Source: a virus. Taken from it: a stretch of 22,205 nucleotides of DNA. Positions 1 through 6,329 of this stretch are shown here, one piece after another (position 1 is the first letter of the stretch; the number at the start of each line of letters is the position of its first letter). The stretch lies in IMG/VR virus record IMGVR_UViG_3300032084_001184, positions 1 to 22,205 of that record; one strand, written 5' to 3'. Below the pieces are notes generated by a model. That model was not told where the DNA came from, did not search any database, and saw only the letters and a program-made list of their open reading frames with translations. The position numbers and the translations under genes were made by a program.

Positions 1-42
1 CAATCACTTAACGATGAAGTCGTAGAGGCTGAAGTAGAGTAA
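1..42 (+). CDS. 3' end of an upstream gene, unidentified
   Basis: An open frame enters from the left edge and ends at TAA 40-42. Only 13 residues are visible (QSLNDEVVEAEVE), an acidic C-terminus. Its stop overlaps the ATG of the next gene (TAATG), the junction type used throughout the rightward block, so it belongs to the same operon. By position it should be a head-morphogenesis gene, but nothing visible identifies it. Confidence 0.6.
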   Translation, partial: QSLNDEVVEAEVE

Positions 43-332
43 TGATTGTTCGTCAATGTGCCTATGATCACGATGTAGTTATTCATAAGAATACTAAACC
101 TAACATGATCAAATCTATTAAGAAAGCAGATGGAACGATAACATCTATTACTTATCCTAACTCTAAAGATTATTTTCTTTGTGTAGATGGAGTTATAGTA
201 AAGAAAAGTGATTCGTTCAAAACTATTGAAAATGCTTATATAGATGAATGTGCTAAAAGACATTCAGATGGTCATGGGCGTATTGACATTGTAAACCATA
301 AACTATTAAACAATAAGGTGACAGATAGATGA
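42..332 (+). CDS. Hypothetical protein, 96 residues
   Basis: Unrecognised. The start at 42 overlaps the preceding stop by one base and the 3' end overlaps the next gene by four bases, which supports both ends. The protein is soluble-looking and mixed alpha/beta with no signal peptide or membrane segment. It has a central stretch YFLCVDGVIVKK (about residues 44-55) that reads like a beta hairpin, and a His-rich C-terminal part (RHSDGHGR). It lies between the presumed head genes and the membrane-protein cluster. Function unknown. Confidence 0.7.
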   Translation: MIVRQCAYDHDVVIHKNTKPNMIKSIKKADGTITSITYPNSKDYFLCVDGVIVKKSDSFKTIENAYIDECAKRHSDGHGRIDIVNHKLLNNKVTDR

Positions 333-622
333 AAAATCCTTTGACTAAATTAGTATCATGGCAATTAAAAACAGGACAGCTAGATGGTTGGACTGCCTAT
401 CACATTGGAGCAGGAGCTTTTTTCTGTAAAATATTTCAATGGATGGATTGGAGTGCTTTTTGGTGTGTAATGGGAGTATTTATCATTGGTGTTTTATGGG
501 AAATCTTTGAAGTCTATATCGAAGGTACACATGAAACCTATGGAACTAAAAAAAGATGGGCTTATAATACGGCATCTGATCTTATTGTAGAAACTACTAT
601 GGCACTATGGATGGTAATATGA
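329..622 (+). CDS. Small integral membrane protein, VanZ/DUF2238-like pattern
   Basis: A 97-residue protein with hydrophobic segments at about 22-36, 43-61 and 81-97. The spacing of H25 and G27, the motif GVLWEIFE (54-61) just after the second segment, and the Asp in the third segment (TASDLIVE) resemble small VanZ/DUF2238-type membrane proteins, where a WE..E motif and a following D sit at the membrane. This is pattern recognition only. It opens a run of small membrane proteins ahead of the endolysin, so a role in lysis (holin or accessory) is possible, but no holin family is clearly matched. It overlaps the previous gene by four bases and ends with ATGA at 619-622. Confidence 0.65.
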   Translation: MKNPLTKLVSWQLKTGQLDGWTAYHIGAGAFFCKIFQWMDWSAFWCVMGVFIIGVLWEIFEVYIEGTHETYGTKKRWAYNTASDLIVETTMALWMVI

Positions 623-711
623 ATAAAGTAATTAAGAAATTAAAAAATGGAGACTTTGAAGTTGTTAGTACAAGTTATAATGTTACTGTCATCTACTCTT
701 ATGCTGAGTAG
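619..711 (+). CDS. Possible 30-residue ORF overlapping the lipoprotein gene
   Basis: The ATG at 619 overlaps the preceding stop (ATGA), the coupling arrangement common in this genome, and the frame runs to TAG 709-711. The product (MNKVIKKLKNGDFE... to ...YSYAE) has no recognisable domain. It overlaps the lipoprotein ORF (647-892) out of frame by 65 bases, and there is no convincing Shine-Dalgarno. It could be a real small protein or a leader that brings ribosomes to 647. Weakly supported. Confidence 0.25.
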   Translation: MNKVIKKLKNGDFEVVSTSYNVTVIYSYAE

Positions 712-892
712 TTGCACAAGTGGTTGGTCAGTTGGAAGTTTTGAGTTGAGTCCAGAAGATTCAATGTATACGTTTTTAGAGGTTATGGATCAAGATTCTA
801 CCTCACATTTCTATGCAGACAGGGTAAGAGTTAATTCAGACAACTGGTGTTTTACGCATAATCAATGGGAATCTGTTAGGGAACATGAGTGA
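647..892 (+). CDS. Putative lipoprotein (o-spanin-like candidate)
   Basis: An 81-residue protein with a type II signal peptide: hydrophobic segment at residues 7-20 followed by lipobox L20-S21-S22-C23. The mature part is about 59 residues and acidic, and lacks the proline richness of classical Rz1. The ATG at 647 has no good ribosome binding site, and an in-frame stop just upstream (641-643) rules out a longer form; an internal ATG at 680 would still keep the lipobox. The 3' end overlaps the next gene, a membrane-anchored coiled-coil-like protein, by eight bases. A lipoprotein next to an anchored helical protein recalls a spanin pair (outer-membrane and inner-membrane subunits for the last step of Gram-negative lysis). 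That role is inferred. Confidence 0.6.
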   Translation: METLKLLVQVIMLLSSTLMLSSCTSGWSVGSFELSPEDSMYTFLEVMDQDSTSHFYADRVRVNSDNWCFTHNQWESVREHE

Positions 893-1199
893 AGATGTCA
901 AAACAGCTAGGAGCTATCGAGGTGGGATTGTGGATGATAATGCTGTTGTCAGTATTAACCTCAAGTGGTTTGGGCAAATTCTTATTCTCGTTGGGACTCT
1001 CGTCTATGGTTACTATCGGATTGAGACTAGACTGGGGATACTTGAAACAAACTTTGCTAATGCAGATGAACGCATTGGGAGTTTACTTGATAAACATATC
1101 GTGGAAGAAAGGGCTGAGAGAGAAGAGCTTGCAGAAAAAGTAGCTTGGTACGAAAAAAATATTAATCCTTTAAGTTGGGGTAAGAGGAGGAAGAAATAA
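885..1199 (+). CDS. Membrane-anchored helical protein (i-spanin-like candidate)
   Basis: A 104-residue protein with a short N-terminal tail, one membrane segment at about 28-44, then a long charged helix rich in Glu/Lys/Leu (46-92, heptad-like) and a basic C-terminus. One membrane segment followed by a helical domain is the layout of inner-membrane spanins and some phage membrane accessory proteins. A second frame is open from 889 over part of this gene. The 885 frame is preferred because it has AGGGA just upstream, the expected membrane/helix pattern, and a TAATG junction with the next gene. Part of the probable lysis cluster; exact role unproven. Confidence 0.65.
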   Translation: MSEDVKTARSYRGGIVDDNAVVSINLKWFGQILILVGTLVYGYYRIETRLGILETNFANADERIGSLLDKHIVEERAEREELAEKVAWYEKNINPLSWGKRRKK

Positions 1200-1522
1200 T
1201 GGACTTTATGGCAGTATACGGAGAAGCAGGAATGATAGGGGTAGTAGGTATTATGTTTATGTACCTTGTTATTTCTCTATCAAAACAATCAACAGCACAA
1301 CAAGAATCGTTAAAAAATTTAGAGATAGAAAACAAAGGTCAATCTGAAAGTATTAATAACATGGAAGGAATGATAATTAAATTGATCAGTAGGTGGAATG
1401 AATCAGATTCTGTACGAGATAGAAGATATGAACAGATGATGGAAGCCGTATCTGATTTAGAAAAACAACTTTCAAGAATGGATGGAATAATGAGCAGAAT
1501 GAATGGTAATGGTCGTGGATAG
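1199..1522 (+). CDS. Membrane protein with coiled-coil tail
   Basis: A 107-residue protein with an N-terminal membrane segment (about 8-27), then an uninterrupted hydrophilic helix (30-100) with Leu/Ile/Met heptads, ending in a Gly/Asn tail. The topology resembles XhlA-type or spanin-type phage lysis accessory proteins, but sequence identity cannot be asserted. The start overlaps the previous stop (TAATG) and there is a GAGGAGG-like ribosome binding site at about 1186-1192. Long open frames on the opposite strand are shadows. Confidence 0.6.
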   Translation: MDFMAVYGEAGMIGVVGIMFMYLVISLSKQSTAQQESLKNLEIENKGQSESINNMEGMIIKLISRWNESDSVRDRRYEQMMEAVSDLEKQLSRMDGIMSRMNGNGRG

Positions 1523-1553
1523 CTTAAAGGTCTCAACAGGGAGTTTCGGTAGC

Positions 1554-1661
1554 ATGGCAATTGTATTTATGGACTTATTACCATACATATTAGGTATTGT
1601 GATTGCCGTAATGAATATTATTTACTTATATTATAAAATCAAAAAGACAAAGGAGTCGTAA
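1554..1661 (+). CDS. Very small single-span membrane protein, candidate holin
   Basis: The 35-residue product has a hydrophobic segment LLPYILGIVIAVMNIIYLYY followed by a basic tail KIKKTKES. One membrane span plus a short Lys-rich cytoplasmic tail is the layout of the smallest phage holins. ATG 1554 is chosen because AGGGAG lies 10 bases upstream. The frame is open from a GTG at 1515, which would give 48 residues and overlap the previous gene by eight bases. The stop overlaps the next ATG at 1661. It sits among other membrane proteins and about 730 bases upstream of the endolysin, which fits a holin. No experimental marker is visible. Confidence 0.55.
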   Translation: MAIVFMDLLPYILGIVIAVMNIIYLYYKIKKTKES

Positions 1662-1888
1662 TGGACTTTAAGAAAATGATGCTTGATCTTGCAGAAGTAC
1701 AAGCTGAGAAAATGAAAGCAGATGCAATGAGTCATATTGAATCAGATGATTTTGCATCTATGTTAGCCACTAAACTAAATGAAAAAATAAATATTCCTTT
1801 TGTATCAGAAGATAAAGAGCAAATATTATTTGAAAAAGTAATGGATGTTGTTACTGATGTAATGGGTGGATACTTCAAAGGTAAATAG
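1661..1888 (+). CDS. Hypothetical protein, 75 residues
   Basis: Unrecognised. AGGAG at 1651-1655 is well placed for ATG 1661. The protein is helical and acidic, Met-rich at the N-terminus, with no membrane segment or cysteine motif. Its stop TAG abuts and overlaps the GTG start of the basic protein gene at 1888. An acidic protein next to three strongly basic ones could be a binding partner, but this is only a juxtaposition. Confidence 0.65.
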   Translation: MDFKKMMLDLAEVQAEKMKADAMSHIESDDFASMLATKLNEKINIPFVSEDKEQILFEKVMDVVTDVMGGYFKGK

Positions 1889-2178
1889 TGCCTAAGAAAA
1901 AAGACTCTAGATTATCAAGATTTGGATTAAAGGGGTACAATAAACCTAAACGTACCCCTAGTCATCCAAAAAAGTCTCATGTTGTGCTTGCACGATCTGG
2001 AGGTAAAACCAAATTAATTAGATTTGGACAGCAGGGAGCAAAGACAGCAGGTAAACCTAAGAGTGGCGAGTCTGCTAGAATGAAAGCAAAGAGAAAGAGT
2101 TTTAAGGCGAGACATCGTAAAAACATAGCCAGAGGTAGACTCTCAGGAGCTTATTGGGCAAATAAGGTTAAGTGGTAA
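1888..2178 (+). CDS. Basic small phage protein (RFGQQG ... SFKARH ... AYWANKVKW type)
   Basis: A 96-residue, very basic protein read from a GTG start with AAAGG eight bases upstream; no ATG is available near the N-terminus. The motif order KLIRFGQQG (about 52-60), a Gly/Lys linker, MKAKRKSFKARH and a C-terminal AYWANKVKW is one I recognise from conserved small proteins of marine phages and other large DNA viruses, usually annotated as a domain of unknown function. The function is not established; the charge suggests nucleic-acid binding. It is followed by two shorter Lys-rich ORFs in TAATG overlap. Confidence 0.75.
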   Translation: MPKKKDSRLSRFGLKGYNKPKRTPSHPKKSHVVLARSGGKTKLIRFGQQGAKTAGKPKSGESARMKAKRKSFKARHRKNIARGRLSGAYWANKVKW

Positions 2179-2312
2179 TGGCAAAAAAAGTAAGTTGGGC
2201 GTTTGGTGGCAAAAGGTATTCTGGTACACTTATTAGAGAAACTAAAACACATAAGTTTGCTAGGACTTCAAATGGTAAAATCAAAAAAATCAAGAAAAGG
2301 AGAAAGAAATAA
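2178..2312 (+). CDS. Basic 44-residue protein
   Basis: Start and stop both form TAATG overlaps (2176-2180 and 2310-2314). The product has 17 Lys/Arg in 44 residues and ends in a basic stretch (KIKKIKKRRKK). N-terminal MAKKVSWAFGGKRYSG is Gly/aromatic-rich. No known domain. Its chained position between two other basic ORFs argues that it is translated. Possible nucleic-acid-binding or packaged peptide; function unknown. Confidence 0.55.
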   Translation: MAKKVSWAFGGKRYSGTLIRETKTHKFARTSNGKIKKIKKRRKK

Positions 2313-2395
2313 TGCCAAAAGGTAAAGGATATGGTTTCGGTAAACCAAAATCAAAGAAGAAGAGAAAAGTAATTAAGGGCAAGAAAAAGAAGTAA
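2312..2395 (+). CDS. Lysine-rich 27-residue peptide
   Basis: A 27-residue ORF (begins MPKGKGYGFGKPKSKKK) with 13 Lys and one Arg. It is joined to both neighbours by TAATG overlaps, and AAAAGGAGAAAG lies just upstream of its start. Too small for family assignment. The overlap chain, not the sequence, is the evidence that it is a gene. May be a DNA- or RNA-binding peptide. Confidence 0.5.
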   Translation: MPKGKGYGFGKPKSKKKRKVIKGKKKK

Positions 2396-2787
2396 TGTAT
2401 AAGTTTGGGAAAAGAAGTCGTGCAAGATTGAAAGGTGTAGATTCAAGGTTAGTCAATGTACTAAATGAATTAATCAAAGTCATGGATGTTACGATTATTG
2501 AAGGAGTTAGATCAGCCGAAACTCAAAATAAATACTTTAAAGATGGGAAGAGCAAGCTTGATGGTGTCAATAAAAAAAGCAATCATCAGTTAGGTAAAGC
2601 AGTAGATTTAGCTCCTTACCCAATTAACTGGGAAGAGAGTAATAGGTTTTATTATATGGGTGGCATAGTTAGAGGGATTGCCAAACAGCTCAATCTAAAG
2701 ATTCGATGGGGTGGAGATTGGGATAGTGATGGTGAGACTAAAGACCAAACATTTATGGACTTAGTTCATATAGAAATATTGGACTAA
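2395..2787 (+). CDS. Endolysin, M15 family Zn peptidase
   Basis: A 130-residue single-domain protein with the M15 peptidase signature: EGVRSAETQ (36-44), SNHQLGKAVDLAP (62-74) with Zn ligands H64 and D71, RWGGDWD (104-110), and MDLVHIEIL (121-129) carrying the catalytic acidic residue D122 and third ligand H125. Family members (M15C-type L-Ala-D-Glu or D-Ala-D-Ala peptidases) cut peptide stems of peptidoglycan. The length is normal for a globular Gram-negative phage endolysin. There is no signal peptide, so release needs a holin from the membrane-protein cluster just upstream. The ATG overlaps the preceding stop. All expected catalytic residues are present. Confidence 0.9.
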   Translation: MYKFGKRSRARLKGVDSRLVNVLNELIKVMDVTIIEGVRSAETQNKYFKDGKSKLDGVNKKSNHQLGKAVDLAPYPINWEESNRFYYMGGIVRGIAKQLNLKIRWGGDWDSDGETKDQTFMDLVHIEILD

Positions 2788-2839
2788 ATTATAATTATCT
2801 ATTGTATAAGAAAGATTTAAGTGATAAATTAGGAGAGAT

Positions 2840-4027
2840 ATGGCTTACTGCACAAATAGAGATTTAAAAGATATATACCCTTCCATAGATGAGTTTGATA
2901 CTAAAACTCCTTTATATGGCTGGGTAGAACTATTCTCACATGGAGGATATAAACTTTACGAAGCATTTAATGTTGGATTAGTAAGCAACTTATATCAAAA
3001 TGGTGAAGATTTAACTCCATACAATAAAGTAGAAAATTACTCAGACTCTACTGCTAATACAGATGGGGCTGTTGATATTATTGAAACAGCTATTGATGTA
3101 ACTGATGGTTCTGTATTTGGATATGGAGACATTATCAAGATAGATAATGAAAGTATGTTAATAACTAATATATCTTCAAATACCTTAACAGTAAAAAGAG
3201 GATTTTTAGGCACAACTACAGCTACTCACAATACTGGAGTTGATATTTATATTGGTGTAGAATGGTCAGAGCCAAAACAATGGTTGTATAGTGCTGGTAA
3301 TGATTCTGTATTGCTTTATGAGGATAATGCAGTAAATCCTAACGATCATTTAATAGAATCTGGAGATGATTGGGAAACATTAAGGACTCGTTATATTGAT
3401 AATGCAGGAAAGTATTTAGATTCAAGATTAGATGGCAAACTGCCTAGAGAACAATTTAAAGACCAAGATGGTAACTACGACTACATTATAGTCAGAACTA
3501 CAGCTTTATTAGCGTGTAGCTTTTTAATTCGTGCATCTCAACCCACATCTGAAATAGCAGATGCTTTATTTGAAGAGTCAGAAAAAAACATACTATCGTT
3601 GAATGAAGGAAGTACGAAACTATCTTGGCAAGTAACTGGTGATTCATCTCAAGGAGTAATTAGAGAAATCTCTGTAAGTGGTAATCTTCGTATTGTAGAT
3701 ACAAGAGGTCAATACCACGATATTTATGATCGTATTGGAGTTAAGATTACAACAGCAGGAGCTTTAGGAACTGCTAAATACTCTGTATGGTTAAAAGATG
3801 GAGACAACCTTGGTGCTGAAAGAATGAATAATAGCGAAGATGCAGACTATGTAGATACTGTTAATGGGCAATATCAAACATTAGCTAGTGGAGTTGATAT
3901 TCGTTTTGCAGGAGATACAGCAGATACAGCAACTTTAAATGATAAATGGGAAATAGAGTTTTTTGGCAAAAATGAATCTGTACTAGATGCAGGGATGCCT
4001 TTCTCTATAAGGATGTCTCGTAGATAA
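2840..4027 (+). CDS. Head-tail connector protein (DUF1320/Mu gp36-like) with inserted beta domain
   Basis: A 395-residue protein with a strong ribosome binding site (AGGAGAG, 2830-2836). N-terminal MAYCTNRDLKDIYP and the later helical stretch YIDNAGKYLDSRLDGKLP with ALLACSFLIRAS (about 186-233) fit the DUF1320-type head-tail connector pattern. An inserted segment at about 75-140 has the phage beta-domain pattern (GDIIKIDNESMLIT, then TVKRGFLGTTTATH). The C-terminal third (about 250-395) is a separate beta-rich domain. Connectors of this type form the ring between portal and tail. It lies first in the tail module, directly before a tail-terminator-like protein, as expected. Much longer than a minimal connector (about 140 residues) because of these additions. 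Confidence 0.65.
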   Translation: MAYCTNRDLKDIYPSIDEFDTKTPLYGWVELFSHGGYKLYEAFNVGLVSNLYQNGEDLTPYNKVENYSDSTANTDGAVDIIETAIDVTDGSVFGYGDIIKIDNESMLITNISSNTLTVKRGFLGTTTATHNTGVDIYIGVEWSEPKQWLYSAGNDSVLLYEDNAVNPNDHLIESGDDWETLRTRYIDNAGKYLDSRLDGKLPREQFKDQDGNYDYIIVRTTALLACSFLIRASQPTSEIADALFEESEKNILSLNEGSTKLSWQVTGDSSQGVIREISVSGNLRIVDTRGQYHDIYDRIGVKITTAGALGTAKYSVWLKDGDNLGAERMNNSEDADYVDTVNGQYQTLASGVDIRFAGDTADTATLNDKWEIEFFGKNESVLDAGMPFSIRMSRR

Positions 4028-4461
4028 TGCCTATAACATTTGCTAATATTTGGGAAACAAAGATACTGGATACAATTCGTTCTTTTTTAAATGCAGAGTT
4101 TGCAGGAAGTATTCCAGTATACACAGGAGATTTTAAAGATATGGGTAGCCAATCAATTAGGCTTAACCCAGTAGGATCAGATTTAATTGAATACAATGCT
4201 ACAGCAGAAACAAGAGAATATATCCTTGATGTTTCGTATACATTTAAAGAGAAAATGGTTAAAAAAGATACTTGGGAACATATTCTAAGACAAGTATCGC
4301 ATATAGAAGCATTATTTTTTAACAATCAAAATAACACCTTTCATAATGGGAGATTCGATACGGCTAGAATTAATGAAAAACAAGAAGCCGAATCTGCTAT
4401 AGAGGGACTTAATGTTATTAGATGGGAATTTAAATGCTCTTATATGGGAAATATATCTTAA
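4027..4461 (+). CDS. Tail terminator / tail completion-like protein
   Basis: A 144-residue protein starting in TAATG overlap with the connector. It has an N-terminal helix (IWETKILDTIRSFLNAEF) and alternating strands (IRLNPVGSDLIEY, TREYILDVSYTF), a helical middle (WEHILRQVSHIEALFF), and a final strand pair. This fold order and the position between connector and major tail protein are typical of tail terminator or completion proteins, which cap the tail tube and dock it to the head. The assignment is mainly by position and fold pattern. Confidence 0.55.
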   Translation: MPITFANIWETKILDTIRSFLNAEFAGSIPVYTGDFKDMGSQSIRLNPVGSDLIEYNATAETREYILDVSYTFKEKMVKKDTWEHILRQVSHIEALFFNNQNNTFHNGRFDTARINEKQEAESAIEGLNVIRWEFKCSYMGNIS

Positions 4462-4478
4462 AGTAATAAAGGAGAGAT

Positions 4479-4652
4479 ATGAAGATTAAACTAAAAGATA
4501 AAAATACAATCTTGCCGAATTGTTGGAAAGAATGTGGTTGTTCATTTGAAGATTGGGAAAATCTACATAATGGAAAATCAATAGAAGTAAGCAATTTAAA
4601 TAATATAGAGCATTTAGTAAATGTCTCTAAATCCAAAAAAGGAGATAAGTAA
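4479..4652 (+). CDS. Small protein of the tail module, 57 residues
   Basis: Preceded by AGGAGAG at 4470-4476 and ending in TAATG overlap with the major tail protein gene. The product (MKIKLKDKNTILPNCWKECG...) has C15, C19 and C21, a helix EDWENLHNG and a basic C-terminus. Small ORFs of this kind often lie just before the tail tube gene in siphoviruses; no function is known to me. Confidence 0.65.
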   Translation: MKIKLKDKNTILPNCWKECGCSFEDWENLHNGKSIEVSNLNNIEHLVNVSKSKKGDK

Positions 4653-5641
4653 TGGCAATAGCAGAACAAGCATTCTCACCAAAAGAATGGAAGGTAGCAT
4701 TAGTATCCGATGCTTCAAATGCAGGAGATACTGGAATTGGAACAACAATGCTTCAATTAGATGTTGATTCAATAGGTATGCCCTCATTAAACCCTAATCA
4801 AGTTGTTGATATTAGGAGTGGAGTAGGCAGGACATTTAAAGACGAAGATTTCTTTCAAGATAATAAAATGAGAGTAGCTGAAATTTCTCTTTCAGGTACA
4901 ATGCACTTAGATGCTGGTCATAAATTATTATTACAAAATATATGTAATGATGTTACTACAGACATATCAGTAGCTACTGGATTTACACCATCTAGTCAAA
5001 TATATGGAGCAAGTCTAACTAATGTAGCTTCTTCATTAACTCTTGTAATGCAACCATCAGATGTTACAAATCAACAAGGTATGGAGTTTTTTGGGTGTGT
5101 CGTAACTAGTTTTACTTTATCTGCTGATGCAACCACAGAAGGTGGAAGGTATAAGTTTTCTGCCACTCTACAAACGGGTAAAGTTCCAGATTTAGCATCT
5201 ACGGCTGAACCGACTATTACCCCTTATGCAAATACAACAGATGTATTTTTAAGCTCTGCAAGTGGAATTAAAGTGTTTGGTACAGACTCTATTATGCAAT
5301 CTTTTTCTACTACAATAGAAAACCCAGCAGTATTTACTGGATTTAGTTCTACTGGCTATCAAGTAGTATCAAGAGGTGCTGAAATTGCAGTGACTGCTGA
5401 ATCTACTGTAAAATACGATGCAAATACAAAAGGATTAATTAACACTTTTGATACTCAAACATCAGCATTAGCTGGTAATTCTTTAGTAATTACTAACAAT
5501 AATGCTTATGGAGTATTAATTGATAATGCAGTTTTAACAGATGTTTCATTAAATGAAGGTGATATAATGATGCTTGATGTTGCAATGAAATCTGTTGATG
5601 ATGGAACTGATGCTTTAATTACTTTTGATGTGAGTTCATAA
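4652..5641 (+). CDS. Major tail (tube) protein
   Basis: A 329-residue, Ser/Thr-rich, beta-sheet protein without membrane or signal segments. It is immediately followed by the tail chaperone pair and the tape measure gene, the canonical siphovirus order, and carries AAAGGAGATAAGT ahead of its ATG. The long strand-rich sequence (for example ISLSGTMHLDAG, SFTLSADATTEGGRYKFSATLQ) fits tail tube subunits that stack around the tape measure. The C-terminal part (about 200-329) may be an additional surface-exposed domain. The assignment rests on gene order and composition. Confidence 0.75.
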   Translation: MAIAEQAFSPKEWKVALVSDASNAGDTGIGTTMLQLDVDSIGMPSLNPNQVVDIRSGVGRTFKDEDFFQDNKMRVAEISLSGTMHLDAGHKLLLQNICNDVTTDISVATGFTPSSQIYGASLTNVASSLTLVMQPSDVTNQQGMEFFGCVVTSFTLSADATTEGGRYKFSATLQTGKVPDLASTAEPTITPYANTTDVFLSSASGIKVFGTDSIMQSFSTTIENPAVFTGFSSTGYQVVSRGAEIAVTAESTVKYDANTKGLINTFDTQTSALAGNSLVITNNNAYGVLIDNAVLTDVSLNEGDIMMLDVAMKSVDDGTDALITFDVSS

Positions 5642-5895
5642 TGAAACTTAAATCGGGAGTAGAAGCAGAACTTAAAGAGATGTCAGTAGATGATATTGAT
5701 TTCTGTAATGATTTACCTCAAATGAGATATGAAGGTAATGAAATTGTGGCTATTACTAACTTAGCAAAAGCAAGAACAGCTTGGATTCGCAAAGGTGTTA
5801 AGGGTGCTGATGATAAATTCATCAAAGGACTTAGCGATGATGATAAAAACGAATTATCTTTAGCGGTTCAAGAGTTTCAACGCTTGGGGGAGTAG
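5641..5895 (+). CDS. Tail assembly chaperone, short form (gpG-like)
   Basis: An 84-residue acidic helical protein overlapping the major tail protein stop (TAATG). It lies between the major tail protein and tape measure genes, where siphoviruses encode the gpG/gpGT chaperones that hold the tape measure during tail polymerisation. It ends ...FQRLGE at TAG 5893-5895. The -1 frame is open over the last 49 bases and continues for 434 bases beyond the stop, so this protein is probably the zero-frame product of a frameshifting gene. Confidence 0.75.
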   Translation: MKLKSGVEAELKEMSVDDIDFCNDLPQMRYEGNEIVAITNLAKARTAWIRKGVKGADDKFIKGLSDDDKNELSLAVQEFQRLGE

Positions 5896-6329
5896 AATCC
5901 CTTACATTAGAAAGTAACTTCCTAATTGAGAAACAATGTGAGGGATGTATGTATCACACATACCCCTATAAAGCTCAAATTCCTGTCTTAATCGAGGGAA
6001 AATATGAAACACGAACCTTTACATCAAAAGATGATGTTTGGGGAGTTATTGACTTAATAATAGCAGAAACAAAAGAAGAGAATGAAAAGGGTAGTAGTTT
6101 CAATATCGCAAGTTCGGTAATGGCACAGCTACCCTTTTTTGCTTGTAGCAATGTAATGATGAACCAAGAAGCACAAAAAGATATATCAAGATTTGTATAT
6201 GTAAGGAACTTTAATGTCCCTGCATATAAAGGTTCTTATGGAGAGCAACCTAAGAAGTGGGTTGAAAAAAGTTTTTTACTAAACAATTTACTAGAGAGAC
6301 AAAAAGCAAAGGCAATGAAAAATGGCTAA
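5641..6329 (+). CDS. Tail assembly chaperone, long form made by -1 frameshift (gpGT-like)
   Basis: The -1 frame relative to 5641 has its last upstream stop at 5844-5846 and then stays open to 6329. A ribosome slipping on the G run at 5886-5890 would read ...QRLG then GVESLTLESNFLIEKQCEGC and continue to YHTYPYKAQIP and the rest, giving about 228 residues. The extension keeps protein-like composition upstream of the first available ATG (5949), and that ATG has only AGGG four bases away. Both facts favour frameshifting over independent initiation. The extension ends eight bases inside the tape measure gene, as in lambda-like phages. The slip site is inferred; a separate 126-residue protein from 5949 remains possible. 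Confidence 0.65.
5884..5895 (+). promoter_or_regulatory. Candidate -1 ribosomal slippery site
   Basis: The zero-frame codons are TTG GGG GAG TAG. The five-G run at 5886-5890 lets P-site GGG re-pair perfectly one base back, and the zero-frame stop two codons later could add a pause. It is not one of the best-known heptamers such as GGGAAAG, so the exact slip codon is uncertain. A T AAA AAC string at 5844-5850 also lies near the overlap but would slip onto a TAA, so it is less suitable. Confidence 0.5.

Noticed and set aside
889-1143. GTG-started frame overlapping the 885-1199 gene
   Set aside because: It is hydrophobic only because it reads the same DNA one frame off; the 885 frame has the better coupling, ribosome binding site and helix pattern.
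4005-4325. Leftward open frames within the rightward tail genes (also 4430-4669, 7206-7475, 1339-1560)
   Set aside because: Antisense shadows of well-supported genes in AT-rich DNA, without ribosome binding sites or neighbours.
5949-6329. Independent gene starting at ATG 5949
   Set aside because: The frame is open 102 bases upstream of this ATG, only AGGG four bases away could serve as ribosome binding site, and the gene position is that of a frameshifted chaperone. Kept as the -1 extension, though not fully excluded.
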